A stretch of 64,000 nt of DNA from Denitratimonas sp037478135 (GTDB lineage Bacteria > Pseudomonadota > Gammaproteobacteria > Xanthomonadales > Xanthomonadaceae). The position numbers and the translations under genes are program-made. The notes beneath the pieces were generated by a model that ran no database searches, had not been told where the DNA came from, and was given only the letters and a program-made list of their open reading frames with translations. The stretch spans positions 186,001 through 250,000 of the forward strand of contig NZ_JBBHDV010000003.1 of the NCBI RefSeq assembly GCF_037478135.1, written 5' to 3'. This document shows, piece by piece, positions 1 to 8,743 of the stretch (positions are counted from its first letter, which is position 1; every line of letters begins with the position of its first letter).

Positions 1-49
1 CAAGGTGATCGTAGTGCCGGGCAAGATCGTCAACATCGTGGCCAAGTGA
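1..49 (+). CDS. leuS: Leucyl-tRNA synthetase, C-terminal end only (partial)
   Basis: The window opens inside a reading frame whose last residues are KVIVVPGKIVNIVAK, ending in TGA at 47-49. This is the typical C-terminus of bacterial leucyl-tRNA synthetase, which charges tRNA-Leu in the cytoplasm. The call also rests on context: leuS normally lies just upstream of lptE and holA, which follow here. Only 15 residues are visible, so no catalytic motif can be checked. Confidence 0.75.
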   Translation, partial: KVIVVPGKIVNIVAK

Positions 50-65
50 ACGGAGCGCGCGCCGG

Positions 66-719
66 ATGAACGTGTTGCCCAGGGATGAAACCGCCGTGCT
101 GTACGCCTCGCCGCTGTCCGGCTACGCCTACAAGGCGGCGCTGCTGCTGCGCCTGCTCGGCATGCCGTACCAGTTGCGGCTGGTCGATCTTTCCCTCCCG
201 CGCGAGCAGCGCCCGGCCGAGTTCCGCGCGCTGGCGCGTTTTGGCGAAGTGCCGGTGCTGCTCATCGATGGCCAGGCGATCTGCCAATCCAACGTTATCT
301 GCGAATACCTTTCGCGCCGCCAGAGTGCCTTGCAGGAAGGCGATGAAAGCCAGCGCCTTGCGGTGCGTGAATGGCTGTACTGGGAAGCCGAACGCATCGG
401 CCTGAACCTGGCCCATTTCTGCGCTGCCCGTCAGTTCAGCAGCCATCCGCCGGCCGTTGCCGATTGGTACCAGGCGCGCGCCGGCAAGGATCTGGAGCAT
501 CTGGCCGGGGTGCTGGCGCGGCGCCCGTTTCTGGTCGGGGAACACGCCACCATCGCCGATATCGCCTGCCACGCCTGGCTGCCCTATGCGCAGGCGCTGG
601 GCCTGTTCACCCAACTGCCGGCGCCGCTGCAGGAATGGACATCGCGCATCACCGCGCTGCCCGGTTACGCTTCGCCGGCACAGGTGTTTGCCGAAACCGC
701 AACCGGAGCACAGGCATGA
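66..719 (+). CDS. Glutathione S-transferase family protein
   Basis: A 217-residue cytosolic protein with the two-domain GST layout. The N-terminal thioredoxin-like part (about residues 10-85) carries GEVPVLLIDG followed by CQSNVICEYL, the usual cis-Pro and SNAIxxYL-type glutathione-binding segment. The helical C-terminal part contains FLVGEHATIADIACHAWLPY, the GST N-capping box region. GSTs conjugate or reduce substrates with glutathione; the substrate here is unknown. The gene lies between leuS and lptE, and its TGA overlaps the lptE ATG (ATGA), so the two are probably co-translated. It looks like an accessory gene within a conserved housekeeping string. Confidence 0.85.
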   Translation: MNVLPRDETAVLYASPLSGYAYKAALLLRLLGMPYQLRLVDLSLPREQRPAEFRALARFGEVPVLLIDGQAICQSNVICEYLSRRQSALQEGDESQRLAVREWLYWEAERIGLNLAHFCAARQFSSHPPAVADWYQARAGKDLEHLAGVLARRPFLVGEHATIADIACHAWLPYAQALGLFTQLPAPLQEWTSRITALPGYASPAQVFAETATGAQA

Positions 720-1225
720 CGATGTCACGCGGGATTCTTCGCAACGCGCTGGCGGCGCTGCTGCTTATGCTCTTGGTCGCCTGCGGCTTCCAGCTGCGCG
801 GTGAGGTGGAGCTGCCGCCGGAACTGTCGAGCGTGACGGTCAAGGTGGCCGACGCCTATTCGCCGTTGAAGCGCAATCTGGAGGACGCGCTGGCACGTGC
901 CGGGGCGCGTGCGCAGGCAGCGCAGGGCCCGGTCGCGGTGCTGGATATCTCGCGCAACCGGATGAGCCGCTGGCCGCTGTCGGTCGGGCGTACCGGCCGC
1001 GTGCAGGAGTTCAGCATGCGCTACGAGGTCACGATGCAGTTGACCGATGCCGACGGCGAGATCGTCGTGCCGAAGCAGGACATCCAGCTGGAGCGTGCCT
1101 ACCAGTTCGAAACCCTGCAGGCGCAGGGCACGCCGGGCGAAGAAGAAGTGGTGCGGGCCGAGCTGGAGCGCGACATGACCCAGGCCATCCTGCGCCGCAT
1201 CAGCGCCGCCGTCGCCACGCCGTGA
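716..1225 (+). CDS. lptE: LPS-assembly lipoprotein LptE
   Basis: A 169-residue outer-membrane lipoprotein. It has a short positive N-terminus, a hydrophobic signal and the lipobox LLVAC with Cys23, followed by GFQLRG, the hallmark start of mature LptE (RlpB). LptE plugs the LptD barrel and delivers lipopolysaccharide to the outer leaflet. The start at 716 overlaps the preceding stop as ATGA; a second ATG at 722 is equally possible and only removes two residues. Its position between leuS and holA is the conserved one. Confidence 0.92.
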   Translation: MTMSRGILRNALAALLLMLLVACGFQLRGEVELPPELSSVTVKVADAYSPLKRNLEDALARAGARAQAAQGPVAVLDISRNRMSRWPLSVGRTGRVQEFSMRYEVTMQLTDADGEIVVPKQDIQLERAYQFETLQAQGTPGEEEVVRAELERDMTQAILRRISAAVATP

Positions 1226-1232
1226 GTCTCCG

Positions 1233-2252
1233 GTGGCGCTGACCCAGGCACAACTTGAACAGCGGCTGGCGCGCGATCCGCTGCCGCCGGTGCTGCTGCT
1301 GGCCAGCGCCGAGCCGTTGCTGCTGCTGGAGACTTCCGACGCGGTGCGCCAGCGCGCGCGCGAACAGGGTTATGCCGAACGCACCGTGTTCGAGATCGAT
1401 AACAGCTTCGACTGGAGTGAGCTGACCGCCAGCCTCGCCAGTCTGTCGCTGTTCTCCTCGCGCCGGCTGATCGAAGTGCGTCTGCCGACCGGCAGGCCGG
1501 GCAAGCAGGGCGGCGAAAAGCTGGCCGCCTTCGCGCAGGATCCGGCGCCGGATACCGTGCTGCTGGTGCAGGCCGCGCAGTGGAGCCGGGCGCATGAAGT
1601 GGCCTGGGTCAAGGCGGTGGACCGGGACGGCTGGTTTGTGCCGATGTGGCCGCTGAAACCGAATGACATGCCGGGCTGGATCGGCCGGCGCCTGGCCGCG
1701 CGCGGCCTGCGTGCCGACAGTCAGGCCACCGCGCTGCTGGCCGAACGGATCGAAGGCAACCTGCTGGCCGCCGCGCAGGAGATCGACAAGCTGGCCCTGC
1801 TGTGTCCGGGCGCCACGCTGGACGCTGCCACGATGCAGGCGATGGTGGCCGACAGCGCACGCTATGACGTGTTTGGTCTGGTCGAGGCGGCGCTGGCCGG
1901 CGATGCCACCCACGCCCTGCGCATCCTGGCCGGGCTGCGTGGCGAGGGCACGCAGGTGCCGGCGTTGGTGCCGTGGATGTCTTCGCAATTGATGATCCTG
2001 GTGAAACTGGCCACCACCCAGGCGCGCGGTGGCAATCTGGCGCAGGCGATGCAGAAGGCCGGCCTGTGGCAAAGCAAGGAAGCCGCCTTCAAGCGTGCGC
2101 TGGGGCGCGGCCGGCTGCCGGATTTCGAGCGCCTGCTGGCCGCCTGTGCGCGCGTCGAGCGCATTTCCAAGGGCCGCGGCGAGGGCGATGCCTGGGTGGA
2201 GATGGAGCGCTTGGTCGCCGGCATCGCCGCACCACGCGCATTGCGGGACTGA
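1233..2252 (+). CDS. holA: DNA polymerase III subunit delta
   Basis: A 339-residue clamp-loader subunit with the delta-family architecture: an N-terminal AAA+-like domain beginning MALTQAQLEQRL, a central ADSARYDVFGLVEAALAGD segment and a C-terminal collar domain. Delta opens the beta sliding clamp so the loader can place it on primed DNA. It starts with GTG at 1233, eight bases after the lptE stop, and is followed four bases later by nadD, so lptE-holA-nadD read as one operon. Length is close to the usual 340 residues. Confidence 0.93.
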   Translation: MALTQAQLEQRLARDPLPPVLLLASAEPLLLLETSDAVRQRAREQGYAERTVFEIDNSFDWSELTASLASLSLFSSRRLIEVRLPTGRPGKQGGEKLAAFAQDPAPDTVLLVQAAQWSRAHEVAWVKAVDRDGWFVPMWPLKPNDMPGWIGRRLAARGLRADSQATALLAERIEGNLLAAAQEIDKLALLCPGATLDAATMQAMVADSARYDVFGLVEAALAGDATHALRILAGLRGEGTQVPALVPWMSSQLMILVKLATTQARGGNLAQAMQKAGLWQSKEAAFKRALGRGRLPDFERLLAACARVERISKGRGEGDAWVEMERLVAGIAAPRALRD

Positions 2253-2256
2253 GCGC

Positions 2257-2895
2257 GTGGCGCTGTACGCGATCTACGGCGGTGCGTTCGATCCGGTGCA
2301 TTGCGGTCATCTGGCCGTGGCCTGCCACGCGCGCGATGTGCTGGATGCGGACATCGCATTGGTGCCAACCGGCGACCCGCGCCACCGCGCACCGGCACAT
2401 GCCAATGCTGCGCAGCGGGTGGCGATGCTGGATCTGGCAATCGCGCACCAGCCGCGGTTGCGCATCGACACGCGCGAACTGCAACGCAACGGTCCCAGTT
2501 TCACCGTTGACACCTTGGCCGAGCTGCGTGTCGAGCGCGGCCCGCAGGCGCCGCTGGCGATGATCGTCGGTGCCGATGCGTTTGCCGGATTGCCGGGCTG
2601 GCAGCGCTGGCGCGAACTGTTCGGGCTGGCGCATATCGTGGTCGCCAGCCGGCCACACCCGGCGCCAAGGCCGGCAACGCTGGAGGCCGAAATAGCCGGG
2701 CGCCAGTGCCGCGAGCCGGCGCGCCTGCACCAACAGCCGGCCGGGCTGGTGTTAGAACTGGCGCCCGGTGACTGGCCGCAATCTTCCAGCGATGTGCGGC
2801 AGCGTCGTGCCGATGGTCTGACGCTGGCGGGCTGGGTGCCCGATGCGGTGGCCGACTACATCGCCAGGCACGGGCTTTACCGTCGTGAGAGCTGA
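2257..2895 (+). CDS. nadD: Nicotinate-nucleotide adenylyltransferase
   Basis: A 212-residue enzyme of the nucleotidyltransferase superfamily. It shows the GGAFDPVHCGHL motif near the N-terminus (T/HxGH family) and SSSDVRQRR near the C-terminus, matching the SSTxIR signature. It adenylates nicotinate mononucleotide in NAD synthesis. The GTG start at 2257 is chosen because the conserved ALYAIYGGAFDP begins at once after it; the open frame extends further upstream but only as out-of-frame overlap with holA. Confidence 0.93.
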   Translation: MALYAIYGGAFDPVHCGHLAVACHARDVLDADIALVPTGDPRHRAPAHANAAQRVAMLDLAIAHQPRLRIDTRELQRNGPSFTVDTLAELRVERGPQAPLAMIVGADAFAGLPGWQRWRELFGLAHIVVASRPHPAPRPATLEAEIAGRQCREPARLHQQPAGLVLELAPGDWPQSSSDVRQRRADGLTLAGWVPDAVADYIARHGLYRRES

Positions 2896-2928
2896 ATACG
2901 AGCCGCACCCGGCAGCCATATCGTCCGG

Positions 2929-2957
2929 CTGGCAGTGGCCCGGATGGGCGATATACT
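2929..2957 (+). promoter_or_regulatory. Probable sigma-70 promoter for rsfS-rlmH
   Basis: CTGGCA (2929-2934) and TATACT (2952-2957) are separated by 17 bases in the 110-base gap between nadD and rsfS. The -10 box matches the consensus at five of six positions and the -35 at four of six. Transcription would start near 2964, about 40 bases before the rsfS start. Prediction from sequence only. Confidence 0.55.
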
Positions 2958-3005
2958 GGGGATACCGCCCGCCGTGGCCAGTCTGAACATCCAAGGTCGA
3001 TCCGT

Positions 3006-3419
3006 TTGAATCCGAAGCCCATCGCCGCCAAATCCGCCGCCGAGCCCTCCGACCGCCTGCTGCGCGAAATCCGGGACGCCCTGGAAAATCTCAAGGCGCT
3101 CGATATCCAGATGCTGGACGTGCACGACAAGACCAGTGTCACCGACTGGATGGTGATCGCCTCGGGTACTTCGACCCGCCACGTCAAATCCATTGCCGAT
3201 GAAGTCCAGCGCCGCGTGCGACTGGCCGGCCTGCCGGTGATCGGCACCGAGGGCGAGAAGGAAGCGGAATGGGTGCTGGTGGATCTGGCCGACGCCGTGG
3301 TCCACATCATGCTGCCGCGCGTGCGTGACCTCTACATGCTTGAACGCCTCTGGGGCGATGGCCAGCAGAGCGCTGCGCCGGGCGATGACGGCGAGCATGG
3401 CCATTCGCTGCCGGCCTGA
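3006..3419 (+). CDS. rsfS: Ribosomal silencing factor RsfS
   Basis: A 137-residue member of the Iojap/RsfS family, which binds ribosomal protein L14 and blocks joining of the subunits when nutrients are short. The core is recognisable: ALDIQMLDVHDKTSVTDWMV, then SGTSTRHVKSIADEV and a closing EAEWVLVDLADAVVHIMLP stretch. The start is TTG at 3006, with a weak AAGG about ten bases upstream; no ATG in frame precedes the conserved region, so a non-ATG start is needed. It is followed 24 bases later by rlmH, its usual partner. Confidence 0.9.
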   Translation: MNPKPIAAKSAAEPSDRLLREIRDALENLKALDIQMLDVHDKTSVTDWMVIASGTSTRHVKSIADEVQRRVRLAGLPVIGTEGEKEAEWVLVDLADAVVHIMLPRVRDLYMLERLWGDGQQSAAPGDDGEHGHSLPA

Positions 3420-3443
3420 GCCACTGCGGGCCGGAATGTCGGC

Positions 3444-3914
3444 ATGAAGGCACGTCTGATCGCGGTTGGCGAAGGTGCGCCGGGCTGGGTCGCCGAGGGT
3501 TTCGCCGAATACCGCAAGCGTCTTTCACACTGGCTGCCACTGGATCTGGTGGAAGTGGCGCCCGGGTTGCGCGGCAAGGGCCGCGATCCGCAGCGTGCGA
3601 TGCAGGAGGAAGGTGCCCGGGTACTGGCCGCAGTGCCGCGCGGTGCGCGCATCGTGATGCTGGACGGGGATGGCAGCGCGCACAGTTCGGAACAGCTGGC
3701 GGCCAGACTGGAACGCTGGCGTGCCAACGGTCAGGACCTGGCCTTCCTGATCGGCGGACCGGAAGGCCATGCCGCGCAGGTGCGTGACGCCGCCGACGAA
3801 TCCTGGGCGCTGGGCCCGGCCACGCTACCGCATATGCTGGTGCGCCTGATTGTGGCCGAACAGCTGTATCGCGCCGCCAGCATCCTGGCCAACCATCCGT
3901 ATCACCGCGCCTGA
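3444..3914 (+). CDS. rlmH: 23S rRNA (pseudouridine1915-N3)-methyltransferase
   Basis: A 156-residue SPOUT-class methyltransferase, the usual length. The C-terminal knot region contains FLIGGPEGH and ends in ANHPYHRA, both characteristic of RlmH. It methylates pseudouridine 1915 in helix 69 of 23S rRNA on assembled ribosomes. It is in an apparent operon with rsfS and is convergent with prfA. Confidence 0.94.
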   Translation: MKARLIAVGEGAPGWVAEGFAEYRKRLSHWLPLDLVEVAPGLRGKGRDPQRAMQEEGARVLAAVPRGARIVMLDGDGSAHSSEQLAARLERWRANGQDLAFLIGGPEGHAAQVRDAADESWALGPATLPHMLVRLIVAEQLYRAASILANHPYHRA

Positions 3915-3966
3915 TCGCCTGATCGCGGCGGAAGCGCTGCAACTCAGGTGATTGTTGCGGCCCGAA

Positions 3967-5049
3967 TCAGGCCGCCGCGCCGGCCAGTCGCAGTTCGTCG
4001 GCCTGGTGTTCGCGGCGCAGGGTGTCGATCAGTTCGGACAGGTCGCCGGCGAGGATTTCCGGCAGGCGGTACAGCGTCAGATTGATGCGGTGGTCGGTGA
4101 TGCGGCCCTGCGGGAAGTTGTAGGTGCGGATGCGCTGGCTGCGGTCGCCGGAACCGACCTGCAGGCGGCGCGATTCGGCCTGCGCTGCGGTCTGTTTGCT
4201 GCGCTCCTCGTCCAGCAGTCGCGCTTTCAGCAGCGACAGTGCACGGGCGCGGTTCTTGTGCTGGCTGCGCTCGTCCTGGCATTCGACCACGATGCCGCTG
4301 GGCAGGTGGGTGATGCGGATTGCCGAGTCGGTCTTGTTGACGTGCTGGCCACCGGCACCGGAGGCACGGAAGGTGTCGACCTTCAGGTCCGCATCACGCA
4401 GCTGGATGTCGTCGATCTCGTCCATTTCCGGCAGGATCGCCACGGTCGCGGCCGAAGTGTGGATGCGGCCCTGAGATTCGGTCTCCGGCACGCGCTGCAC
4501 GCGGTGGGTGCCGGACTCGAATTTCAGCTGTGCATAGGCGCCCTGGCCTTCGATGCGTGCGACGATTTCCTTGTAGCCGCCGTGTTCGCCCGGGTTGGTG
4601 CTGAGGATTTCGACCTGCCAGCGGCGGGTTTCGGCGTAGCGTGCGTACATGCGGAACAGGTCGCCGGCGAAGATCGCGGCTTCGTCGCCACCGGCACCGG
4701 CACGGATTTCCAGGAACAGGTTGGCATCGTCGCGTGGATCGCGCGGCAGCAGCAACAGGTTCAGTTCGGTGTCCAGTTCTTCCAGTCGGGCGCTCTGCTG
4801 GGCGATTTCCTCCTCGGCCAAGTCGCGCAGTTCCGGATCGGCACGCATCGCCTGCGCCGCGATCAGCGCGGCGTGGGCGGCGTCGTATTCGTGCAGGCCG
4901 GCGACCACGTCATCCAGTTGCGCGTATTCGCGCGACAGCTCGCGGAAACGTTTCTGGTCGTTGCTGATGGAAGGTTCGGCCAGCAGGCGGCCGACCTCTT
5001 CATGGCGTTCAGCCAGTGCGTCGAGCTTGCGGCGGATGCTGGGCGTCAT
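3967..5049 (-). CDS. prfA: Peptide chain release factor 1
   Basis: A 360-residue class I release factor that recognises UAA and UAG and triggers peptidyl-tRNA hydrolysis. The catalytic GGQ lies at residues 233-235 within ASGAGGQHVNKT, and the stop-codon-reading motif appears as PET in HRVQRVPETESQG (the PxT motif of RF1, not the SPF of RF2). The N-terminal coiled region is intact. Its start codon lies inside the 3' end of hemA: the two genes overlap by 41 bases in different frames. Confidence 0.97.
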   Translation of the reverse strand: MTPSIRRKLDALAERHEEVGRLLAEPSISNDQKRFRELSREYAQLDDVVAGLHEYDAAHAALIAAQAMRADPELRDLAEEEIAQQSARLEELDTELNLLLLPRDPRDDANLFLEIRAGAGGDEAAIFAGDLFRMYARYAETRRWQVEILSTNPGEHGGYKEIVARIEGQGAYAQLKFESGTHRVQRVPETESQGRIHTSAATVAILPEMDEIDDIQLRDADLKVDTFRASGAGGQHVNKTDSAIRITHLPSGIVVECQDERSQHKNRARALSLLKARLLDEERSKQTAAQAESRRLQVGSGDRSQRIRTYNFPQGRITDHRINLTLYRLPEILAGDLSELIDTLRREHQADELRLAGAAA

Positions 5050-6334
5050 CGGAGTCCGGGTTGGCGTCGGTGGAAGCGGCGCGGTCGCTGCTGTCGAATA
5101 ACCGCGCGGCGGCGTGCAGCAGTTCGCGGTCGCCCTGCTGTGCGGCCTGGCGCAGCGCGACGCTGGGTGCGTGCAACAGCTTGTTGGTCAGGGTGTGGGC
5201 CAGGTATTCGAGCGCCTGCTGCGGGCTGCGGCCCTGGGCCAGCATCTCGCCGGCGCGTGCCAGCACCGCATCGCGGATGGTTTCGCCGGATTGGCGCAGC
5301 TGCTTGAGCGTGTCCTGCTCGCCGGAGGCGCGCCACCACGACAGGTAGTGTTCCACCTGCAATTCGATGATGGCTTCGGCCTGTTCAGCGGCTTCGCGGC
5401 GCGAGCGGCGGTTTTCGTCGATGACCTGTTCCAGATCGTCGACGCTGTAGAGGAAGACGTCGTCCAGTTCCGAAATGGCCGGTTCGATATCACGCGGGAC
5501 CGCCAGATCGAGCAGGAACATCGGGCGGTGACGGCGCTGGCGCAGCGCCTGCTTCACTGCTTCGCGGCGCAGGATCGGTTCGCGGCTGGCGGTGGCCGAC
5601 AGCACGATGTCGGCTTCGGCCAGATGACGCTCCAGGTCGTCCAGCGGCAATGCCACGCCGCCGAAGCGCGAGGCCAGCGCCTGCGCGTGTTCCAGGGTGC
5701 GGTTGGCGACCAGCAGGCGCTTGACCTTGTGGTCGGCCAGATGGCGCGCGGCCAGTTCGATCGTGTCGCCGGCGCCGATCAGCAGCACCGTGGCCTGGTC
5801 CAGCGCGGAAAACACGCGCTGCGCCAGCCGCACCGCAGCGAACGCCACCGACACCGGATGCGCGCCGATGCGGGTATCGGTACGGGCGCGCTTGGCAACC
5901 GCAAAGGTCTGCTGGAACAGGCGGTCCAGCGGGGTTTTCAGCGCGCCACTGGCGCGTGCGGCCTGCCAGGCCTCCTTGACCTGTCCCAGGATCTGCGGCT
6001 CGCCCAGCACCATCGAATCCAGCCCGGTGGCGACACGGAACAGGTGCCGCACGGCTTCACCGTCGCGGTGGCGATAGAGGTAGGTGTCGAGCTGGTCCGG
6101 GCGCAGTTGGCCGAATTGCGCCAGCCAGTGTTCGGGCAGGTGCTCGGCACCGGCTTCCACCCGGCAATAGATCTCGGTGCGGTTGCAGGTGGACAGCACC
6201 GCCGCTTCCACCACGCCTTGCTGCTTGGTGAGGTCGCCCAGCACGTCGCTGAGCGCGCTCGGCGTGATCGCGAGCTTTTCACGCAGCGATACCGGAGCGG
6301 TCTGGTGGTTCAGGCCAAGGGCGAGCAGGGTCAT
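5009..6334 (-). CDS. hemA: Glutamyl-tRNA reductase
   Basis: A 441-residue enzyme that reduces Glu-tRNA to glutamate-1-semialdehyde, the first committed step of tetrapyrrole synthesis by the C5 route. The catalytic cysteine is Cys50 in LSTCNRTEIY. LLIGAGDTIELAARHL is the NADPH-binding loop of the second domain, and the C-terminal helical dimerisation domain is present. The acidic tail (DANPDSDDAQ) overlaps the prfA start, so the two genes are translationally linked. hemA is divergent from the TPR gene at 6416, with only 81 bases between the starts. Confidence 0.96.
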   Translation of the reverse strand: MTLLALGLNHQTAPVSLREKLAITPSALSDVLGDLTKQQGVVEAAVLSTCNRTEIYCRVEAGAEHLPEHWLAQFGQLRPDQLDTYLYRHRDGEAVRHLFRVATGLDSMVLGEPQILGQVKEAWQAARASGALKTPLDRLFQQTFAVAKRARTDTRIGAHPVSVAFAAVRLAQRVFSALDQATVLLIGAGDTIELAARHLADHKVKRLLVANRTLEHAQALASRFGGVALPLDDLERHLAEADIVLSATASREPILRREAVKQALRQRRHRPMFLLDLAVPRDIEPAISELDDVFLYSVDDLEQVIDENRRSRREAAEQAEAIIELQVEHYLSWWRASGEQDTLKQLRQSGETIRDAVLARAGEMLAQGRSPQQALEYLAHTLTNKLLHAPSVALRQAAQQGDRELLHAAARLFDSSDRAASTDANPDSDDAQHPPQARRTG

Positions 6335-6415
6335 GGAATGCTTGGGTTAAACTTCCGTGCAGATATCTGTGGGAGGACCCGCAGAAGCGCAAGGCGCACA
6401 CGAGCCCGGAATACG

Positions 6416-8056
6416 ATGCGATTCTTCCCAGTTTACCTCTTGCTGGCCCTGTTCGCGCCCGGCATGGCGTTTTCCGCCGATTACGGCGACGCGCTGGCAC
6501 CCTTGCTGGAAGGCGAGTTCGCGCTGCAGCAGGGCCAGCACACCAGCGCCGCGCAGGCCTATGTGCGTGCCGCCGAGCAAAGCCCGGACCCGGCAGTGGC
6601 TGAACGTGCTGTTCAGGTGGCGCTGGCCGCCCGCGACGCAGCGCAGGTGCGGCAGGCGCTGGCGCGCTGGCAGATGCTGGCCAGTTCACAGCCGGCACAG
6701 GATGCAGCCTGGCTGAGGCTGGCGCTGCTGGAAAGCGACCACGCCGCTGCCCGAACGGTGATGGCGCGTCTGCTGCAACGCGAGGAAGGTTGGCGCCAGG
6801 TGGCTGCGGCACTGGCCGGCTCGCAGGAGCCCGAGCGTGCCTCACGCCTGCTGGGTGAACTGTTGCAGCAGGGGCAATTGCCGCAGCGCATGGAAGCCTG
6901 GCTGGCATTCGGCGGGGTTGCGCTGCGACTCAAGGACAGCTCGCTGTATGGCGAACTGGCACAGGCCGCCGCCGCCGGCTTCCCGGAAGATCCGCGCGCG
7001 CTGGCGTGGCGGGCCGAGGATGCGATCAGTCGCGGTGACGACGAAGACGCGCGCCGTGCGCTGCAAGCGGCACTGGCGCTGCCGGATCTGGGCGCATCCG
7101 AACGGTTGACGATCGCCGCGCAGTTCGATGCCCTGGGCGATCCGGCGGCGGCTGCGGCCGCGCTGGATATCGGGCTTGAGGACGATCGCGTTCTGGGCTC
7201 GCGTGCCGCTTATCTGGCGCGGGCCGAAGACGAGGCCGGGCTGGCGGCGCTGTATGAACGGGCGGTGGCACAGACTGCTCCCGAGTCCGCTTCGCCAGCG
7301 CGTCTGTACCTGCTCGGGCAACTGGCGGAAATGCGCGAGGACGACCCGGCGGCATTGGCCTGGTATCGCAGCATCCGTGGTGGTTTGCAGCGCGATCAGG
7401 CGCAATTGCGCATCGCGGCGCTGCTGGACAAATCGGGTGAACATGCCGCCGCCCAGGCGCTGCTGCGCCAGGTGCAGGCCGGTGACAGCGAATGGGGCGA
7501 CATCATCCGCGACGCCTACCTGCTGGAGGCCGAGCTGGCGCGCAATGCCGGTGATGGCGTGGCCGAACTGAACGCCTTGAACCGCGGCCTGGGGATCTTC
7601 GAGGATGATCTGATGCTGCGTTATTCGCGCGCGCTGGCGTTCGAGCGCATGGATCGGGTCGAAGAAGCGGTCGCCGACCTTCGCCAGCTGCTGGCCGAAG
7701 CGCCGGACGATGCGGATTTCCTCAATGCGCTGGGTTACACCCTGGTCGACCGCACCGAGGCGATCGATGAAGGTCTGGAGCTGATCGAACAGGCCATCGC
7801 GCTCAAACCCGATTCGGCGCCAATCCTGGACAGTCTGGGCTGGGCCTTGCACCGCCATGGTCGCAATGTCGAGGCCCTGCCGCATCTGAAACGCGCTTTC
7901 GAACTTCAACGCGATGCTGAGATCGCGGCGCATTTGGCCACCGTGCTGTGGCTGCTGGGGCAAGCCGATGAAGCGCGTTCGATTCTGCGCCTTGGGCAGG
8001 AGATTGACGCCGACAACCGCGCGCTGCGTGGTGCGCTGGAGATGATAGTTCCATGA
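6416..8056 (+). CDS. Exported tetratricopeptide-repeat protein
   Basis: A 546-residue protein with a signal peptide (MRFFPVYLLLALFAPGMAFS, cleavage likely after AFSA) and many degenerate TPR units. The clearest repeats are at the C-terminus, for example NALGYTLVDRTEAIDEGLEL and DSLGWALHRHGRNVEALPHL. It is therefore a periplasmic or outer-membrane-associated scaffold. The start at 6416 is chosen for the signal peptide; the open frame continues far upstream only as antisense of hemA. Its stop overlaps the lolB start (ATGA), linking it to lipoprotein sorting. The exact partner is not known from sequence. Confidence 0.85.
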   Translation: MRFFPVYLLLALFAPGMAFSADYGDALAPLLEGEFALQQGQHTSAAQAYVRAAEQSPDPAVAERAVQVALAARDAAQVRQALARWQMLASSQPAQDAAWLRLALLESDHAAARTVMARLLQREEGWRQVAAALAGSQEPERASRLLGELLQQGQLPQRMEAWLAFGGVALRLKDSSLYGELAQAAAAGFPEDPRALAWRAEDAISRGDDEDARRALQAALALPDLGASERLTIAAQFDALGDPAAAAAALDIGLEDDRVLGSRAAYLARAEDEAGLAALYERAVAQTAPESASPARLYLLGQLAEMREDDPAALAWYRSIRGGLQRDQAQLRIAALLDKSGEHAAAQALLRQVQAGDSEWGDIIRDAYLLEAELARNAGDGVAELNALNRGLGIFEDDLMLRYSRALAFERMDRVEEAVADLRQLLAEAPDDADFLNALGYTLVDRTEAIDEGLELIEQAIALKPDSAPILDSLGWALHRHGRNVEALPHLKRAFELQRDAEIAAHLATVLWLLGQADEARSILRLGQEIDADNRALRGALEMIVP

Positions 8057-8673
8057 TCGCGATGGTGCGGGTCATGGCGGTGGCCGTATTGCTGGCCGGG
8101 CTGGTTGCGTGCAGTGCGCCGGTACGGCCTTCGCTGGCGCCGGATCAGGAAGCGGCCATGGCGCAGCAGCAGCGCCGCGAGGCCGCATTGGCGCAACAGG
8201 ATCGCTGGCGGCTGTCGGGCCGGATCGCGGTATCCAGCGATGGTGATGGCGGCAGCGGGCGGCTCGAATGGGTGCAGGACGGCGAAACCTTCGAGATTTC
8301 GTTGCGCGCCCCGGTCACGCGGCGCAGCTGGCGGCTGGTCGGCACACCGGGTTTCGCCCGGATCGAAGGCCTGGATGTCGGCCCGCAAACGGCGGCCAGT
8401 GCCGAAATCCTGCTGGCCGAATACGTCGGCTGGACGATTCCGCTGGATGACCTGCGCGCCTGGGCCCGCGGCGCCCGCGCGCAGGGGCCGGCGCAGGTCG
8501 ATTTCGATGTGGCGCAGCGCCCGGTACAGATCCGCCAGCACGGCTGGACCATCGATTACCGCGCCTGGGGAGATGAAGGCGATCCGGTGCTGCCGCTGCG
8601 CGTGTTCGCCGAGCGCGGCGGACAGCGGGTGCGGTTGCAGGTGGACCAGTGGCAGCTGATGGCGCAGCCATGA
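8053..8673 (+). CDS. lolB: Outer membrane lipoprotein receptor LolB
   Basis: A 206-residue lipoprotein with lipobox LAGLVAC (Cys20). It shows LolB-type segments: RWRLSGRIAVSS, GGSGRLEWVQDGETFEISL, and LRAWARG in the middle of the domain. LolB accepts lipoproteins from periplasmic LolA and inserts them into the outer membrane. It starts inside the stop of the TPR gene and is followed by ispE, the common lolB-ispE-prs arrangement. Confidence 0.92.
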   Translation: MIAMVRVMAVAVLLAGLVACSAPVRPSLAPDQEAAMAQQQRREAALAQQDRWRLSGRIAVSSDGDGGSGRLEWVQDGETFEISLRAPVTRRSWRLVGTPGFARIEGLDVGPQTAASAEILLAEYVGWTIPLDDLRAWARGARAQGPAQVDFDVAQRPVQIRQHGWTIDYRAWGDEGDPVLPLRVFAERGGQRVRLQVDQWQLMAQP

Positions 8674-8743
8674 ACATGCCAACGCGATGCCGGTTTCATC
8701 TGGGGCCGGCGCTCACGCTGCGGGCAGGGCGGCGGGGTTTGGT

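Noticed and set aside
5114..6415. A long plus-strand extension of the TPR gene across hemA
   Set aside because: The frame is open but is the antisense of hemA; the TPR protein has a proper signal peptide starting at 6416.
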